Below, piece after piece: positions 25,865 through 35,013 of a stretch of DNA of 64,000 bases (within the stretch, counting starts at the first letter, position 1; each line of letters starts with the position of its first letter). Source of the stretch: Pseudomonas laurylsulfativorans (GTDB lineage: Bacteria; Pseudomonadota; Gammaproteobacteria; Pseudomonadales; Pseudomonadaceae); the NCBI RefSeq assembly GCF_002906155.1, contig NZ_MUJK01000001.1, positions 620,001 to 684,000 on the forward strand, written 5' to 3'. The notes beneath the pieces are model-generated. The model was given only the letters and a program-made list of their open reading frames with translations, searched no databases and was not told the DNA's origin. A program made the translations under genes and the position numbers.

Positions 25865-27745
25865 ATGAATATAGCCAACAAAATATTGGGAACAGCTGCG
25901 CTAATAATCGCGAGCGCTTTTTCTGTATTTTCGCTCTACAACGACAATCAACAACGAATTTCTATCGGAAGAAATTTGGATAGTTACATGCAAGAGATTG
26001 GAGTCAGTACAGCCAAAGGAGTCCAAGACTGGCTATCTGGCAAAATTCTCCGTACGGAAAGTCTTGCGGAAGAAATTACACTTACGCAGAGCGAAAGCGA
26101 AATTAGAGAAAAGTTGAAGCGAAAATCGCTCCAATCAAATTTTCTTTACACATATATGGGTGATCACAACGGAAAATTCGATCAAGAGCCGTGGGAAGAT
26201 ATGGGGACTGAATTCGATCCTAGGAAACGTCCTTGGTACCTAAGTGCCATACAGTCTGGGCAAACAATACTAACAGAGCCCTACGTTGACGCGAGCATCG
26301 GAAAACTGGTAATCACAATTGCTATTCCCTTGCTTCAACACGACGGATCAACACGGGGAGTAGTCGGCGGCGACTTAAGTCTTGATACAATAGTCAAAAA
26401 AATTAACACTTTAAATTTTGACAACAAAGGCTTGGCATTTCTTATAGACTCCAATGGAAAAATTTTGGTTCATCCTAACGAGGAGTTTATTGGTAAAACA
26501 ATCAAAGAAATATTTCCCGTCGAAACACCAGAAATTTCGACGACCACGCATGAGACACTTTATAACGGAACACCACAACTGATCAGCTTCACGCCTATCT
26601 CCGGACTTCCATCCGTTCAATGGTACATAGGAATATCAATTGACAAAGACAAGGCTTATGCGTCTCTGGGACAGTTCAGAAAAACGGCAACCATTGTAAC
26701 GTTAATCGCCATCATCACTGCCATCATACTCCTGGGCTTACTTATTAACGTACTAATGCGGCCTATACGAGTAATGAATGTGGCTATGCAAGATATTGCT
26801 GCGGGTGAAGGTGACTTGACCAAACGATTGGAGCCCGGAGGACAGGATGAATTCGGTGAGTTAGCTAGGTCATTTAATCAATTTGTCGATCGGATTCATG
26901 TGTCAATTCAGCGAGTATCTGGGGCCACTTATCAGCTGAGCGTAGTAGCTCGACAGGTTACAGACGCATCCAATGCCTCAATGACGAGTTCAGATGACCA
27001 GGCACATCGAACCAATAGCGTTGCGACAGCTATTACGGAGCTGGGCGCTGCCGCTTTGGAGATTTCACGAAATGCAGCGTTTACGTCTGAGCACTTAAGC
27101 AACGCCAGATCCCTAGCGGGAACAAGCCACAATGTGGTTCAGCAAACAATTAGTTCAATTAACAACCTGTCCACAAGGATCGGTGACGCTCACTCTGAGA
27201 TACATAGCCTAAACCGTCAAAGCATCAACATTGGGCAAATTTTGGAGGTAATCACCGGTATTTCTCAGCAAACGAATTTGCTCGCTCTGAACGCAGCTAT
27301 TGAAGCAGCCAGAGCAGGAGAAGCCGGACGCGGATTTGCAGTTGTTGCGGACGAAGTACGAAATCTTGCTTACAGAACGCAAGAGTCAGCCCAGCAGGTT
27401 CAAGGGCTCATAGAAGGACTGCAAGTGGGTGCAACCCAAGCCGCACTATTAATGAGCGATAGCCAAGTTGAGACTGAACAGACGGTTAGCATTGCTAACA
27501 TGGCCGGTGAACAGCTGGCGAACGTGGCATTGAGAATGAACGAGATTGATGAGATGAGCCATTCTGTTGCTGCCGCGACGGAGGAGCAATCTGCGGTGGT
27601 TGACTCTATACATATCGACATCACACAAATTAACACTCTAAACCAGCAGGGAGTGAAAAACCTGCAGCTAACACTCGCTGCATGCGCGGAGCTTGAGGAG
27701 CAAGCGGCGATCCTCAAGCAGCTTGTTGGTGGCTTCAGAGTTTGA
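25865..27745 (+). CDS. Methyl-accepting chemotaxis protein with periplasmic dCache domain (amino-acid-type receptor)
   Basis: A 626-residue transmembrane chemoreceptor. A membrane helix (about residues 5-24) is followed by a periplasmic dCache domain to about 275, a second helix (about 277-298), a HAMP domain and a full cytoplasmic signalling hairpin with [31 protein letters not shown]. The ligand pocket has the pattern of amino-acid or amine receptors of the PctA kind: [12 protein letters not shown], then EPYVDAS and GGDLSLD (Arg, Trp, Tyr, Asp). It stands beside amino-acid and amine catabolic genes, so it probably steers cells to their substrate. The ribosome-binding site is weak. Confidence 0.92.
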   Translation: MNIANKILGTAALIIASAFSVFSLYNDNQQRISIGRNLDSYMQEIGVSTAKGVQDWLSGKILRTESLAEEITLTQSESEIREKLKRKSLQSNFLYTYMGDHNGKFDQEPWEDMGTEFDPRKRPWYLSAIQSGQTILTEPYVDASIGKLVITIAIPLLQHDGSTRGVVGGDLSLDTIVKKINTLNFDNKGLAFLIDSNGKILVHPNEEFIGKTIKEIFPVETPEISTTTHETLYNGTPQLISFTPISGLPSVQWYIGISIDKDKAYASLGQFRKTATIVTLIAIITAIILLGLLINVLMRPIRVMNVAMQDIAAGEGDLTKRLEPGGQDEFGELARSFNQFVDRIHVSIQRVSGATYQLSVVARQVTDASNASMTSSDDQAHRTNSVATAITELGAAALEISRNAAFTSEHLSNARSLAGTSHNVVQQTISSINNLSTRIGDAHSEIHSLNRQSINIGQILEVITGISQQTNLLALNAAIEAARAGEAGRGFAVVADEVRNLAYRTQESAQQVQGLIEGLQVGATQAALLMSDSQVETEQTVSIANMAGEQLANVALRMNEIDEMSHSVAAATEEQSAVVDSIHIDITQINTLNQQGVKNLQLTLAACAELEEQAAILKQLVGGFRV

Positions 27746-27764
27746 CTGAACTAGCTCAATCCCA

Positions 27765-27800
27765 GAAAGAGGCGAATCCTTATCGGAAACGCCTCATTTA
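27765..27800. terminator. Hairpin between convergent chemoreceptor and deacylase genes
   Basis: GAGGCG at 27769 pairs with CGCCTC ending at 27795, followed by ATTT. It lies between two convergent stops and could serve both genes. Confidence 0.5.
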
Positions 27801-28805
27801 CTAAGCAAGAACATCAGCAACCACAACCAAGGTATCCCCACACTGAACCAAGCCAGGAAAATGCCTTGCAACTAACAATCCAGAGCGCTTGGCACGGTAT
27901 TCGATCGGAGTAACACCTGTACGATGCACATTGTGAACGCGCGCCAGCAAATCTCCGCGAGAGACCTCTTCCCCAAGATCGCGACACATTTCCAGTAACC
28001 CGCTGTCCTCACATGTCACAAAGCAGTCGTCGTTAGGCATATCGAGTAAAACCGATTCGTTGCATTGCACTTCACCAGCTAGGATTCGGGCATGAATCAG
28101 CAGATTGCGGATACCGCGATCAGCAATGGCTACTGTTCGCGCGCTGCTAGACCCCCCGCCACCCAATTCAGTCGCCACAAAAGTCTTTCCCATCTCCTCG
28201 GCTGCCGAGTCATACATACCTACTGAATCCAGTTCTAACATACGCATGGCGTAAGGGGCTCCAAAAGCCAGCATTGCAGCCTCAGCTTTCGATTGAGTAG
28301 CTTTGTCAGAGATGACATGGCAGGCTGCAAACGGAACAAAATCCAACGTCTTACCACCAGAATGAATGTCCAAAACCAGATCAGCCATTGGAAGCAACGT
28401 GCGCTGAAAATAATCTGCAATCTTCTCTGTAACCGTGCCGTCGGGGCGGCCAGGAAAACTACGATTGAGGTTACCTGCGTCGATTGGCGAAACTCGCGTC
28501 CCTGCGTGAAAAGCTGGAGTGTTCATAAACGGTACAATAATCACTCGGCCCTGGATATCACATGCAACCAACGTCAGTGCCAATTTGCTCAGGGCTACCG
28601 GCCCCTCATATTCGTCGCCATGATTGCCGCCAGTGAGTAATGCTGTAGGCCCCTCGCCATTTTTCACCACGGTGATGGGGATCATCACTGCTCCCCAAGC
28701 GGAGTTGTTGCGTGAATATGGCAGCTTTAAATAGCCATGCTGCACACCATTACGCTCGAAATCGACAGTGGCGACTATTGGATTATTACGAATTGAATCT
28801 GCCAT
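27801..28805 (-). CDS. DoeB-like N-acyl-diamino-acid deacylase (AstE/AspA zinc family)
   Basis: A 334-residue zinc deacylase. The ligands sit in TGGNHGDEYEGP (His, Glu) and LVLDIHSGG (His); LNRSFPGRPDGTVTEKIA and a TELGGGGSSS segment follow. The layout matches DoeB, which deacetylates N-alpha-acetyl-2,4-diaminobutyrate in ectoine breakdown. No ectoine hydrolase (DoeA) is seen, although an aminotransferase of DoeD-like length and a DoeX-like (Lrp) regulator are in the island, so another N-acyl diamino acid is possible. The binding-protein gene at 29100 is divergent from it, sharing a 294-base AT-rich promoter region. Confidence 0.82.
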   Translation of the reverse strand: MADSIRNNPIVATVDFERNGVQHGYLKLPYSRNNSAWGAVMIPITVVKNGEGPTALLTGGNHGDEYEGPVALSKLALTLVACDIQGRVIIVPFMNTPAFHAGTRVSPIDAGNLNRSFPGRPDGTVTEKIADYFQRTLLPMADLVLDIHSGGKTLDFVPFAACHVISDKATQSKAEAAMLAFGAPYAMRMLELDSVGMYDSAAEEMGKTFVATELGGGGSSSARTVAIADRGIRNLLIHARILAGEVQCNESVLLDMPNDDCFVTCEDSGLLEMCRDLGEEVSRGDLLARVHNVHRTGVTPIEYRAKRSGLLVARHFPGLVQCGDTLVVVADVLA

Positions 28806-29099
28806 TTGAAAACCTATGAGTGAATAATAAGAACATGATCAACAAATTCAATAAATACTCCATAATCACCTACGCCTCCCGTCTATAAATACGAAAATAC
28901 GCATAAAAACTGCTTAAAATCGATAAATATGAATGCAATAATAATTTCACGCCAGTAATGTATTCGAACAGATTCTAAATCTGGTCTATATAGTCGAAGC
29001 TGAGGATTGCAGCAGCAACCTTACAAATAATAAAAACCAAAATCCGGCCTCATCGCCAAACACTGCCTTAAACAATTAATATAAGCGGGAGTTTTAAAG

Positions 29100-29869
29100 A
29101 TGAAAAAAAATCACTATTCTTCAGCGCCGTGGGACTCATAGCTTCGCTCATGATCGCCCCGGCCCAAGCAAAGACTCTAGAAGAAATTCAGGCTTCAGGT
29201 AAAATTGTCATAGGTACCGATGGTACTTTTCCACCGTTCCAGTACTTCGATAAAGGACAACTCAGTGGATTTGAAATCGACATCGGAAATGAAGTCGCAC
29301 GACGTCTAGGCGTAACTCCCGAATGGAAGCCAATGTCTTTTGACTCTTTACTCGCTGGCCTGAATCAAGACCGTTTTGACATTGTCATAGCGTCATTCAC
29401 AGTCACACCCGAGCGAGCAAAATCAGTCCACTTTACTACTCCCCTTTATTGTACGGGCGGAGTCATCGTTAGTAAGAAATCTGACGTCAAGACGGTTTCA
29501 GATCTTAATGGCAAGACTGTTGCCGTTCAGACAGGGTCAATTTTCTTTCAAAAAGCGAGCGATATTCCAGGCATCAAGCAAATTCGCAATTTTGCTTCTG
29601 ACAGCGACGCCCGCAATGCAATGGTATCTGGTCGCGCTGATGCATGGCTTTCTGACAAATTTGTCGCAAAACTAGCTATAGAAACACAACCCGATCAAGG
29701 AATGAATATTGGGGATTTTGTTACTACTGCGACTGTTGCCTCAGCCACCAAAAATGATAATAACGAGCTAGCATCAGCATACGACAAAATTATAAAAGAT
29801 CTTCAGTCTGATGGCACTTACGAAAAAATCTCAAGAAAATGGTTTAATGAAGATATTCGCTGTATATAA
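29100..29869 (+). pseudogene. Second polar amino-acid ABC substrate-binding protein, frameshift in signal-peptide poly(A)
   Basis: The mature protein is intact and close to the binding protein at 14831: GTDGTFPPFQYFDKGQLSGFEIDIGNEVARR, NFASDSDARNAMVSGRADAWLSDKFVAKLAIE and the same C-terminus. The natural ATG at 29100, with GGGAG as in its paralogue, is followed by eight A and then runs into TAG after 13 codons. One more A (or two fewer) would restore KKSLFFSAVGLIASLMIAPAQA and the correct frame. A GTG at 29129 would give only a short leader without a positive n-region. It may be a pseudogene, a slippage-dependent gene, or a sequencing error. No permease or ATPase gene accompanies it. Confidence 0.7.
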
Positions 29870-29922
29870 TATTTTCAATAAATTACATACTACAAACCCA
29901 GAAGAATCACTTATCTCTGGTT

Positions 29923-29952
29923 ACTGCCGATATACAAACTCGGTAGCTTTTT
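29923..29952 (+). terminator. Terminator after the second binding-protein gene
   Basis: CTGCCGA pairs with TCGGTAG (one G-U pair) over a 9-base loop, followed by CTTTTT, about 55 bases after the stop. Confidence 0.6.
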
Positions 29953-30044
29953 GCTTCAACCATCGGTATTAATCGGCTTCCACTATCTCGCCTTAAGAAA
30001 GCAAGATACTGGAGGCCTTTCATGACGCTGGGCAAAAAATGTCT

Positions 30045-30527
30045 TCAAAAACTCTCATCTTCTGTTGGAACGAATATTCCTCGCTTGTATGTCTGTAGGG
30101 CAACGCTCGTCGTTAGACGACGAATATTTGGATTTTCCTCCACCAAGCGTTGGGTTATAGCATCATAAGACTCAACATCCCTTGCTAAGATGATCAAATA
30201 AACATCCGCAGAGCCGGTGGTATAAATTGCCTGCTGCACAGAGTCCTCCCTATCCAGCCATTTTCTAAGCTGAGACAGTAAGTCCTTACGCTCTCTTTCA
30301 ATTTCAAGAGCCGTCACGAAGGTTAACGGGACACCTACTTTTTTTGCATCAACGACAGTTACCTGCCCCTGTATCACTCCCTCCTCTCGCATTTTTCGTA
30401 TTCGCCGTAAAACTGATGATGCAGACATACCTGTCTTTTCTGCGATCAGTTCTGCCGGTACAAGACAGTCTCGCTGCAACAAAGAGAGGATTCGCCGATC
30501 ACCTCTATCAAGAATCATATCTACCAT
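30045..30527 (-). CDS. Lrp/AsnC family transcriptional regulator
   Basis: A 160-residue regulator with HTH (ILSLLQRDCLVPAELIAEKTGMSASSVLRRIRKM) and RAM domain (TTGSADVYLIIL), paralogous to the regulator at 19098. GGAGG precedes the ATG at 30527. It is divergent from the small NTF2-like gene and the FAD oxidase. The 196 bases between contain TGACG-type inverted repeats that could be its binding sites. It probably controls the oxidase operon and itself. Confidence 0.92.
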   Translation of the reverse strand: MVDMILDRGDRRILSLLQRDCLVPAELIAEKTGMSASSVLRRIRKMREEGVIQGQVTVVDAKKVGVPLTFVTALEIERERKDLLSQLRKWLDREDSVQQAIYTTGSADVYLIILARDVESYDAITQRLVEENPNIRRLTTSVALQTYKRGIFVPTEDESF

Positions 30528-30589
30528 TTTTAAGCCTCCGATCAGTCACACGACACTCAACTCTAGTTAACATTAAATACGATGACGCC

Positions 30590-30652
30590 AAACGTCAATT
30601 AATTAGTTATTTTGAACTGTATACGTCGGTTTTCACGATAAATATGACGTTT
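30590..30652. promoter_or_regulatory. AAACGTCA / TGACGTTT inverted repeat in a divergent promoter
   Basis: AAACGTCA at 30590-30597 and TGACGTTT at 30645-30652 are exact inverse copies, spaced about five helix turns centre to centre, with further ACGTC half-sites near. The spacing suits a multimeric Lrp-type regulator. The gene for one is immediately adjacent. Confidence 0.4.
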
Positions 30653-30723
30653 TCATTCAAAACTAAGGTTTAAAATGGCGCTTACCGTCACTTTTATCAC
30701 TCCATATAAAAAGGTATGTATAC

Positions 30724-31113
30724 ATGACCATCGCAAACGCACCAGTTGAATCGAATTCAGTAACAGTCATCAAGCGATTCCTTGATGCCTGGGCGACCCA
30801 AGACCTTGAGACTGTGCTTGAGATTTTCGCTGAGAATGCGGTTTACAAAGGTTCCCAAGGTGATGAACCAGGCAAAACCTATAACGGCCGTCAAGAAATC
30901 GGCCCAGCCGTCAAGACTATGTTTAGTGCCGCCGGCAGCACCGTACTGAAAGTCCTTGATATCTATCCTTTTGACGGTGGGGCGACCGTAACATGGCATG
31001 TTGGCGGTAACGACGCGAACGGTTCTCCAGTTAACGTGCTCGGGATCGATGTATTTGTAGTCGCCGATGGGCACATCACTTTGAAAGATGCCTATCGCAA
31101 GGTTAAATCATGA
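30724..31113 (+). CDS. NTF2-like / SnoaL-type small protein
   Basis: A 129-residue protein with the cone-shaped NTF2-like fold pattern: VIKRFLDAWATQDLETVLEIFAENAVYKG at the start, GRQEIGPAVKTMFSAAG in the middle and GIDVFVVADGHITLKDAYRKV at the end. Members are isomerases, hydrolases or binding proteins acting on small ligands. Its stop overlaps the start of the FAD oxidase by 4 bases (ATGA), so the two are made together. It may handle the unstable product of the oxidase (inference). Confidence 0.8.
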   Translation: MTIANAPVESNSVTVIKRFLDAWATQDLETVLEIFAENAVYKGSQGDEPGKTYNGRQEIGPAVKTMFSAAGSTVLKVLDIYPFDGGATVTWHVGGNDANGSPVNVLGIDVFVVADGHITLKDAYRKVKS

Positions 31114-32537
31114 GCAAGACAAATCAACACAGCGGAGCTTCTCCACTTCTAGGGAAATACTCAAAAAATTTGGGATTCGACGCAGAACCTGACACAAACG
31201 TAGGTCGGGTACTCCGGTTGGATATGCCAGGCCTACCCCATGCTCCCTCTTATTGGGCGGCCAATGCGGGTGAGGAAGTTAATACCTCTGGCGAGCTTGA
31301 GACGCGTCAAGAGACCTCTGTAGCAATTATTGGAGCCGGCTTCACAGGTCTCTCATGCGCATATCATCTTGCAAAGAAACATGGAATAAAAGCCACTGTC
31401 CTTGAGGCTAATAAGGTTGGATGGGGGGCAAGTGGACGAAACGGCGGTTTCTCCATGATTTGCGTAGGTAAAGATGAATACGCAGAAACATTGGCACGTC
31501 TTGATGTAGAGGAAGCCCGGCAACATTTCCACGTTGGACTCGATGCAGTTAAGACTGTTGAAGAAATTGTTAGAGATAACAATATTGAGGTTGATCGGTC
31601 TGAGAGTGGCTGGATCAATATTGCTCATAAAAAATCTCGAATTGCAGATCTCAAAGAAACGAAGCGCTTATTGAAGGAAGGCTTTGGATACGATACAGAG
31701 TACATCGGTGGCGATGAACTACGGCGGACGCTAATCAATTCATCCGAAGGATGTGGAGCACTGCTTTACCCTGATGGCTTCGGACTGAACCCGTTGAAGT
31801 ATGCTCGAGGTATAGCTCGAGCAGCGATTGAGCATGGTGCGACCATCCATGATAAAAGCCCGGTGTTGAGTTGGACGAAAGAAGGTGGCAAGCATATTTT
31901 GCGAACACCTAAAGGCGTCTTGGTAGCCGATCAGGTAGTGATCGCTACTGCTGGTTACACATTGGATGCAATGAACCCATGGCTTTCGGGCAGAATACTT
32001 CCAGCAATTTCTAACATTGCTGTAACACGCCCTTTGACGCCGGCAGAGCAACAACAAGCAGGGCTCAGAACCACTCAGATGGTAAGCGACACACGAAAAC
32101 TTGTGTTTTACTATCGCCTATTGCCGGATGGCCGTCTACTTTTTGGAGCGCGAGGAGGAATACGTGACGAGGGGAACTTAAACCATAAAGCATACGAGTG
32201 GTTAACACAGCGTATGGTGGATATGTTCCCTAGTTTGGCATCAGTAAAGGTCGATTATTTCTGGCGCGGATGGGTCTGTCTGTCGCGAGACAAGAATCCT
32301 CACATGGGGACGACTGACGATCCTACAGTTCATTATTCGATCGCCTACATGGGTAATGGCGTTTCTTTAGCCTCACATTTTGGTCGCTTGGTAGCGGGTC
32401 GAATTGCGGGCAAGCCAGAAGAGCCAAAAATCACTCTGTTTAAAGACCCTTTGCCAAAGTTTGAACTGCCAGCATTCCGTGAAGCGTCACTCAGGGCTGC
32501 TTATGTCTACTATGGAATCAAAGATCGCTTTCTTTAA
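31110..32537 (+). CDS. FAD-dependent amine/amino-acid oxidoreductase (PuuB/OrdL-like, DAO fold)
   Basis: A 475-residue flavoenzyme. The dinucleotide-binding motif is VAIIGAGFTGLSCAYHLAKKHG near residue 71, followed by GWGASGRNGGFSM and a C-terminal SIAYMGNGVSLASHFGRLVAG that closes the FAD site. These are features of the gamma-glutamylputrescine oxidase branch of DAO proteins. It is translationally coupled to the NTF2-like gene. With the GS-type ligase at 23975 it could form the oxidation step of a gamma-glutamylated amine route; oxidation of a free amine or D-amino acid is the alternative. Confidence 0.85.
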   Translation: MSKTNQHSGASPLLGKYSKNLGFDAEPDTNVGRVLRLDMPGLPHAPSYWAANAGEEVNTSGELETRQETSVAIIGAGFTGLSCAYHLAKKHGIKATVLEANKVGWGASGRNGGFSMICVGKDEYAETLARLDVEEARQHFHVGLDAVKTVEEIVRDNNIEVDRSESGWINIAHKKSRIADLKETKRLLKEGFGYDTEYIGGDELRRTLINSSEGCGALLYPDGFGLNPLKYARGIARAAIEHGATIHDKSPVLSWTKEGGKHILRTPKGVLVADQVVIATAGYTLDAMNPWLSGRILPAISNIAVTRPLTPAEQQQAGLRTTQMVSDTRKLVFYYRLLPDGRLLFGARGGIRDEGNLNHKAYEWLTQRMVDMFPSLASVKVDYFWRGWVCLSRDKNPHMGTTDDPTVHYSIAYMGNGVSLASHFGRLVAGRIAGKPEEPKITLFKDPLPKFELPAFREASLRAAYVYYGIKDRFL

Positions 32538-32543
32538 TTGACT

Positions 32544-32590
32544 CTGAGCAATGCTCTTGGCGATAGCTAAGCACATTGCTCAGTTTTTTC
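32544..32590 (+). terminator. Intrinsic terminator of the NTF2-like/oxidase operon
   Basis: CTGAGCAATG pairs exactly with CATTGCTCAG over a 20-base loop and is followed by six T, just after the oxidase stop. Confidence 0.8.
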
Positions 32591-33218
32591 TCGCGCTCTG
32601 CGCTCAAAAAATACAAAGCTCTACTAGCATTTCGCCCACAATTCTTATCCCACGCCCTGCTACCTCCAAGCTCTTCGTTGATAGCGAGGCGCCCCCTCTA
32701 AGGAAGCTCCGATAAACTTCCGCACCAGCCGGAAAGTCGCATTCCGCATTGGTTGGCTTTTCAGCCCAATTCTTTGTGTTACGCCCACAACTCCCCCATA
32801 CCCTTAAGCTGTTTTCAAGCTCCACAAATTTGACAGAGCAAACAGCGTAGTCAATTCAGCATTGTTTTTGATCAGTCCGCGAAAACGTGCTTTCACGTAA
32901 CCGAACTGACTCTTGATCGCAACCGTCCGGCGAAGTCACCTAACTGTGTGCCCAATGGGGCCTTAGCAGAGGTTTGAGCCGTGTGCTGGGAAACTCACAT
33001 ATCCGGGGATGTGGGCAATCGCGTCTGACTACCCGACAATTAGATCCGGCCGTGAGCGTTTGGCCGTTAAAGCTGCCCACTACGCCTATACTGCCGAAGC
33101 CATGTCGTCGAGGTAGAGATCCGTCGTTTCGCCTGGCTTCGTCCTTGCGTGCGCTGGCGCATGACCATGATGTTTGCGCAGTAAGCCCGACCACTCTCCA
33201 ACGGAAAGAGAACGTCGC
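32591..33218. other. Intergenic region with IS scar
   Basis: Apart from the transposase remnant at 32804-32935 I recognise nothing here. After about 32930 the base composition becomes clearly more GC-rich than in the preceding island genes. Confidence 0.5.
32804..32935 (-). mobile_element. IS5-family transposase remnant, C-terminal end
   Basis: On the minus strand the frame reads IKSQFGYVKARFRGL, then NNAELTTLFALSNLW, and stops at 32804. This is the well-known C-terminus of IS5-type transposases (QFGYVK.RFRGL.KN..QL.TLFALSNLW). Only about 40 residues are left. A matching N-terminal piece on the same strand lies at 34780. Confidence 0.75.
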
Positions 33219-33767
33219 ATGAATATGAACAGGTTTTTGTTGGGAACCACTACTTTGCTGTTTGCCACTGTGGCCAGTGCTGATATTCCGCAGCTCAACT
33301 ACGACTGCCCGACCAATATCGCCGTGCATGCGGATAAGGGCGGGCCGGTGTTCATCAATGGCAAGGAGGCCAAACTGAAGAAATTCAACGACAACGCCTA
33401 TGAAGCCAGGGGCTCTGGCGTGGCGATTTCCCTCACGCGCAATCCAGATGAGTCATGGGACGTATCCTATACCGGTAAAGGCGGGGCTAACGGGGTTTGC
33501 CAGCCAGCGACATCGGGCGCTGCGAGTGCCAGTAGCACCAGTGGCACATCTGCCACCAACAAGGCGGAGAAGGCCTGCCTGGCCGAGGTAGCGAAGCAAA
33601 CCGGTGTGGCCGCCAGCAAGCTTTCGGTGACCGACGTCATGACCGCCGAAGCGGGCATTGGCGTGACGATCAAAGTACCTGGCGCGGACGCTCCTTGGTC
33701 GTGTTTGTCCAATGGCAGTGGCAAGATCCAAGGTGCAAGTTATACCGGGTCTGAAGGCAACCTCTGA
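33219..33767 (+). CDS. Exported protein of unknown function
   Basis: A 182-residue secreted or periplasmic protein with a signal peptide (MNMNRFLLGTTTLLFATVASA). An N-terminal domain with one Cys pair (YDCPTN, GVCQPA) is followed by a Ser/Ala/Thr linker (about residues 100-125). A C-terminal domain reads KACLAEVAKQTG, ending APWSCLSNGSGKIQGASYTG. That last domain is common at the ends of exported Pseudomonas proteins (ACL..V...TN, APW.C), but its function is unknown. Its GC-rich codons differ from the AT-rich neighbours upstream; it lies between two IS5 remnants. The ATG at 33219 starts the signal peptide. Confidence 0.75.
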   Translation: MNMNRFLLGTTTLLFATVASADIPQLNYDCPTNIAVHADKGGPVFINGKEAKLKKFNDNAYEARGSGVAISLTRNPDESWDVSYTGKGGANGVCQPATSGAASASSTSGTSATNKAEKACLAEVAKQTGVAASKLSVTDVMTAEAGIGVTIKVPGADAPWSCLSNGSGKIQGASYTGSEGNL

Positions 33768-33848
33768 GTAGCAGCCGAGCGCCCCTTGCTCGCGCGGCCG
33801 GCAGACCAACACCGCTTGGCATTTCCGACCGCGCAACTCAGCCTGGCC

Positions 33849-34643
33849 TTAGTGCCCTGGTGGTATGGCGCCCAACAGGGCGATGATGAAGAGCGTCCAG
33901 TCGTTGAGTACATGGGCACCGGTGGAGACCCAAATGTTCTTCGTCATGATGTAGGGCAGCAGCAGGATCAGCCGCGCACTGCCGATAACGACGAACGCCT
34001 GCACTATGTTCCAATCATAGGTTGGAAGGTGCGCCGCGCCGAAGAGCAGGCCCGACAAGAGCCAGGCGCCGACGATCGCTCCCTTGCGTGACCAGTGCAG
34101 CCGCGTGATCAGGAACTTCATCAGTGCAAGAAATGGCAAGATCGTCAGCACCTCCTCGCCCAATAGCTGCGGCAGCGTCTTGAGAAAGAAGAGTAGGTGC
34201 TCGACTGGTGTTTGCGTCGCCATCCCTGCGAAAACCGGGTTTGAGTGCGTGCCCAGGGTCTTCATGACCACTAGGCCTATGGCCATCGTGACCACGATAT
34301 TGAGCAGCGCGAACAGTACCATCCATTTGATCTCGCGGCCCGTGACCCTGCGCAACAGTGCCATCCAATGTTGCGGAGTGACCCATGCCAGCGTCGCCAG
34401 CGGGATGGCGAAGAACAGGATTGCGGGAATGAACTGCCCAATTTTTCCCGCGAACAATGGCAACGGCGCTATTAGCACCAGGAACCCGGCCACCACCCCA
34501 AGCATAAGTAGCAGCCATTGTTTGCCTGAAAGGCCAACAGGCTTGCCGTTGTAGTAGGGGAAATCGTCGAGGTACTCCAGGCAGGGGAAGCGCTCATCCG
34601 CCCTGGATTCGTTATGGACTGTTGCCTGCTTGCAGTTATCCAT
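33849..34643 (-). CDS. CPBP-family intramembrane glutamic protease
   Basis: A 264-residue inner-membrane protein with about seven hydrophobic helices and the full CPBP (Abi/CAAX) motif set: Glu-Glu in LLGEEVLTI (residues 163-164), His in LFGAAHLP (205) and His/Asp in STGAHVLNDW (244, 248). Relatives cut prenylated proteins, peptides or anti-sigma factors, and some confer bacteriocin immunity. The ATG at 34643 has GGAGG upstream. It converges on the exported-protein gene, and the pair sits between IS5 fragments. The substrate is unknown. Confidence 0.82.
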   Translation of the reverse strand: MDNCKQATVHNESRADERFPCLEYLDDFPYYNGKPVGLSGKQWLLLMLGVVAGFLVLIAPLPLFAGKIGQFIPAILFFAIPLATLAWVTPQHWMALLRRVTGREIKWMVLFALLNIVVTMAIGLVVMKTLGTHSNPVFAGMATQTPVEHLLFFLKTLPQLLGEEVLTILPFLALMKFLITRLHWSRKGAIVGAWLLSGLLFGAAHLPTYDWNIVQAFVVIGSARLILLLPYIMTKNIWVSTGAHVLNDWTLFIIALLGAIPPGH

Positions 34644-34779
34644 AGGTGGCCTCCCTCCGACGTGAAGTAACAAAGGCATGGGAACTCCACGCTGCAGTTC
34701 ACCGTAGCAGTGCTGGGCCGAGTCGCAAGGCGGTGAGCAACGACACCGCCTAGCCGCCAAACCACCTCGCGCTCTAATG

Positions 34780-35013
34780 CTATTTACGTTTCTCGACACT
34801 GGTATCGCCCGCATCGGCGTAGACAGCGTTTCCCTCGCCGTGAAGCAGTTCGGTAAGGTTTTCGACCATTGCCTGCCGTCGGGTAAAACGATTCCATTAT
34901 CTTTAGCGCAGCGTACCAGGGCACAACTTGATCCATCTCGGCGAGGAAGCTCTCGCGGCCAGTTCGCTTACGCTTCCGACGTATTCGAATTCGGAAAAAT
35001 TCACCTGGCTCAC
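34780..35013 (-). mobile_element. IS5-family transposase remnant, N-terminal and internal pieces fused
   Basis: Minus-strand frames read FSEFEYVG, then after a frameshift RKRKRTGRESFLAEMDQVVP with WYAALKIMESFYPTAGNGRKPY, then after a deletion ELLHGEGNAVYADAG and a stop at 34780. These are the conserved N-terminus and catalytic-region YADAG of an IS5-type transposase. It has at least one frameshift and a large internal deletion, so it is dead. The C-terminal piece at 32804 could come from the same element, opened by the cassette between. Confidence 0.75.

Noticed and set aside
32975..33020. A GAGCCGTGTG...GAAA...CACATATCCGG stretch recalled the hairpin near the end of group II introns.
   Set aside because: The pairing is poor, the usual CGGTTC is missing, and no reverse transcriptase sequence is nearby.
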